Shown: positions 63,374 through 64,000 of the stretch, piece by piece | How positions within the stretch are numbered: the stretch's first letter is position 1 | Layout of the letters: each line of letters starts with the position of its first letter | From: Parahoeflea halophila | GTDB lineage: Bacteria > Pseudomonadota > Alphaproteobacteria > Rhizobiales > Rhizobiaceae | Reading direction: 5' to 3' | Assembly (NCBI RefSeq): GCF_900220985.1 | Contig: NZ_OCPC01000001.1 | Coordinates: 1,342,836-1,406,835, forward strand | DNA length: 64,000 nucleotides | Notes under the pieces: generated by a model | Database searches by the model: none | The model's input: the letters and a program-made list of their open reading frames with translations, nothing else | What the model was told of the DNA's origin: nothing | Translations under genes and position numbers: made by a program

Positions 63374-63501
63374 AGGCCGGAACCGTGGTGTGGGATCAAG
63401 AGGTTAACAAGTCGCGCACGGGTGCGCTGCCGGCGGCCGTGTCGGGCTGTCAGCGATGGCGCCGGAATGTGGGACACAACAGGGTGAACAGGAGGCTCGA
63501 C

Positions 63502-64000
63502 ATGCATTCAGCCAATCTCTTTTCCGGCCGCAGCTTCAGGCAATTGACCGCAGCACTCGTCATTTCGAGCGCTTCGTGCATGGCCATTGCAGCTCCGGTG
63601 GCAGCACAGGAATCCACAGACCCGATCAAACTGACACTCCACGATTGGACCGGTCAGCTGATCACCACTGAAATCATGGGCGAAGTGCTCAAGAAGGCCG
63701 GCTACTCGATTGAATATGTCCAGGCCGATTACCTGGCCCAGTTCGCAGGGCTTGAATCCGGCGATCTTCATGTCGCGATGGAGATGTGGGAAACCACAGG
63801 CCGTGAAGCCATGGATGCAGCCACGGCTACCGGAAAGGTGGAGAATTTCGGCCCCACCGGCATGAAGGCCAAGGAAGAGTGGTGGTACCCGTCTTACATG
63901 ACCGAGCAATGCCCGGGCCTGCCAAACTGGGAAGCGCTGAAAGACGAGGCCTGCGCCGAAGCCTTCTCGACGGCGGAAACCGCACCCAAGGGGCGCTATC
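63502..64000 (+). CDS. Glycine betaine/choline-type ABC substrate-binding protein, 3' end cut
   Basis: About 166 codons are visible from ATG 63502, which has the strong ribosome site AGGAGG nearby. The signal peptide runs to about residue 36 (AAPVAAQ). The mature part is an OpuAC-type domain: LTLHDWTGQLITTEIMGEVLKKAGY and VAMEMWETTGREAMDAATATG. The family binds betaine, proline betaine, choline or carnitine for import. The gene runs off the window, so the permease and ATPase presumably follow. It is divergent from the DeoR gene. Confidence 0.88.
   Translation, partial: MHSANLFSGRSFRQLTAALVISSASCMAIAAPVAAQESTDPIKLTLHDWTGQLITTEIMGEVLKKAGYSIEYVQADYLAQFAGLESGDLHVAMEMWETTGREAMDAATATGKVENFGPTGMKAKEEWWYPSYMTEQCPGLPNWEALKDEACAEAFSTAETAPKGRY

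Noticed and set aside
1-64000. tRNA, rRNA, IS element, prophage or integrated island
   Set aside because: No tRNA T-arm/acceptor pattern, transposase, integrase or flanking repeats were recognised; gene content is uniform metabolic and transport coding.

Overview
The window is GC-rich, densely coded chromosomal DNA from an alphaproteobacterium, most likely of the order Hyphomicrobiales (Rhizobiales). This rests on the kinds of genes present: TRAP and ABC uptake systems each paired with catabolic enzymes, a DctB/DctD two-component pair, a gltX-lysS pair, an ornithine decarboxylase with a long structured leader, and LacI, DeoR, LysR and MarR regulators. A Hoeflea- or Rhizobiaceae-like organism is my guess and is not proven. 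I see no tRNA or rRNA gene, insertion sequence, prophage or CRISPR array.

Left part (1-17.4 kb): a 2-hydroxyacid dehydrogenase with a LacI regulator; a MarR regulator divergent from a creatininase-family amidohydrolase; a renalase-like flavoprotein; a His-rich CobW GTPase with a WD40 protein; a glyoxalase-superfamily small protein with an inverted repeat upstream; a two-gene membrane sugar/polyol dehydrogenase (Tat-exported small subunit plus Fe-S GMC flavoprotein) with no cytochrome subunit beside it; ornithine decarboxylase with a probable speF-type leader RNA; a LysR regulator; a periplasmic DUF1007 protein with a NicO/RcnA-type metal exporter; two GNAT acetyltransferases; and a class I/II aminotransferase.

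Middle part (17.4-39.8 kb): a complete C4-dicarboxylate-type TRAP unit (dctM, dctQ, dctP) preceded by a near-perfect sigma-54 promoter and by dctD and dctB, so transporter, promoter and activator form one visible circuit. Next come a DUF533/TerB-like protein, KDPG aldolase, tRNA-hydroxylating rhodanese TrhO, a D-amino-acid-type dehydrogenase with 4-hydroxyproline epimerase, and a sugar block (GH1 beta-glucosidase, alpha/beta hydrolase, xylA, xylB, LacI regulator). The gltX-lysS pair ends at a clear terminator.

Right part (39.8-64 kb): a five-gene BMP-type nucleoside/base ABC transporter operon ending in a cytosine-deaminase-like amidohydrolase; acetate kinase; a second TRAP system (TakP-like) running into an amidase, a tiny membrane protein and a second 2-hydroxyacid dehydrogenase; a YbdK-type carboxylate-amine ligase; an orphan sugar-type binding protein; a polyamine-type ABC transporter (A-D-B-C order) followed by a creatinase; a DeoR regulator; and the start of a glycine-betaine-type binding protein. 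The last block suggests uptake and breakdown of methylated amines such as creatine and betaine. The DeoR gene and the betaine-binding gene share an intergenic region with a perfect 11-bp inverted repeat whose arms each carry a -35-like TTGACA.

Most of the window is ordinary metabolic and transport coding. The less ordinary points are regulatory (the sigma-54/DctD circuit, the probable speF leader, a candidate sRNA near 17.45 kb, repeated TTTCGAAC sites, the DeoR operator pair) and contextual (the creatinase transporter, the cytochrome-less dehydrogenase, the TRAP-amidase-dehydrogenase operon).
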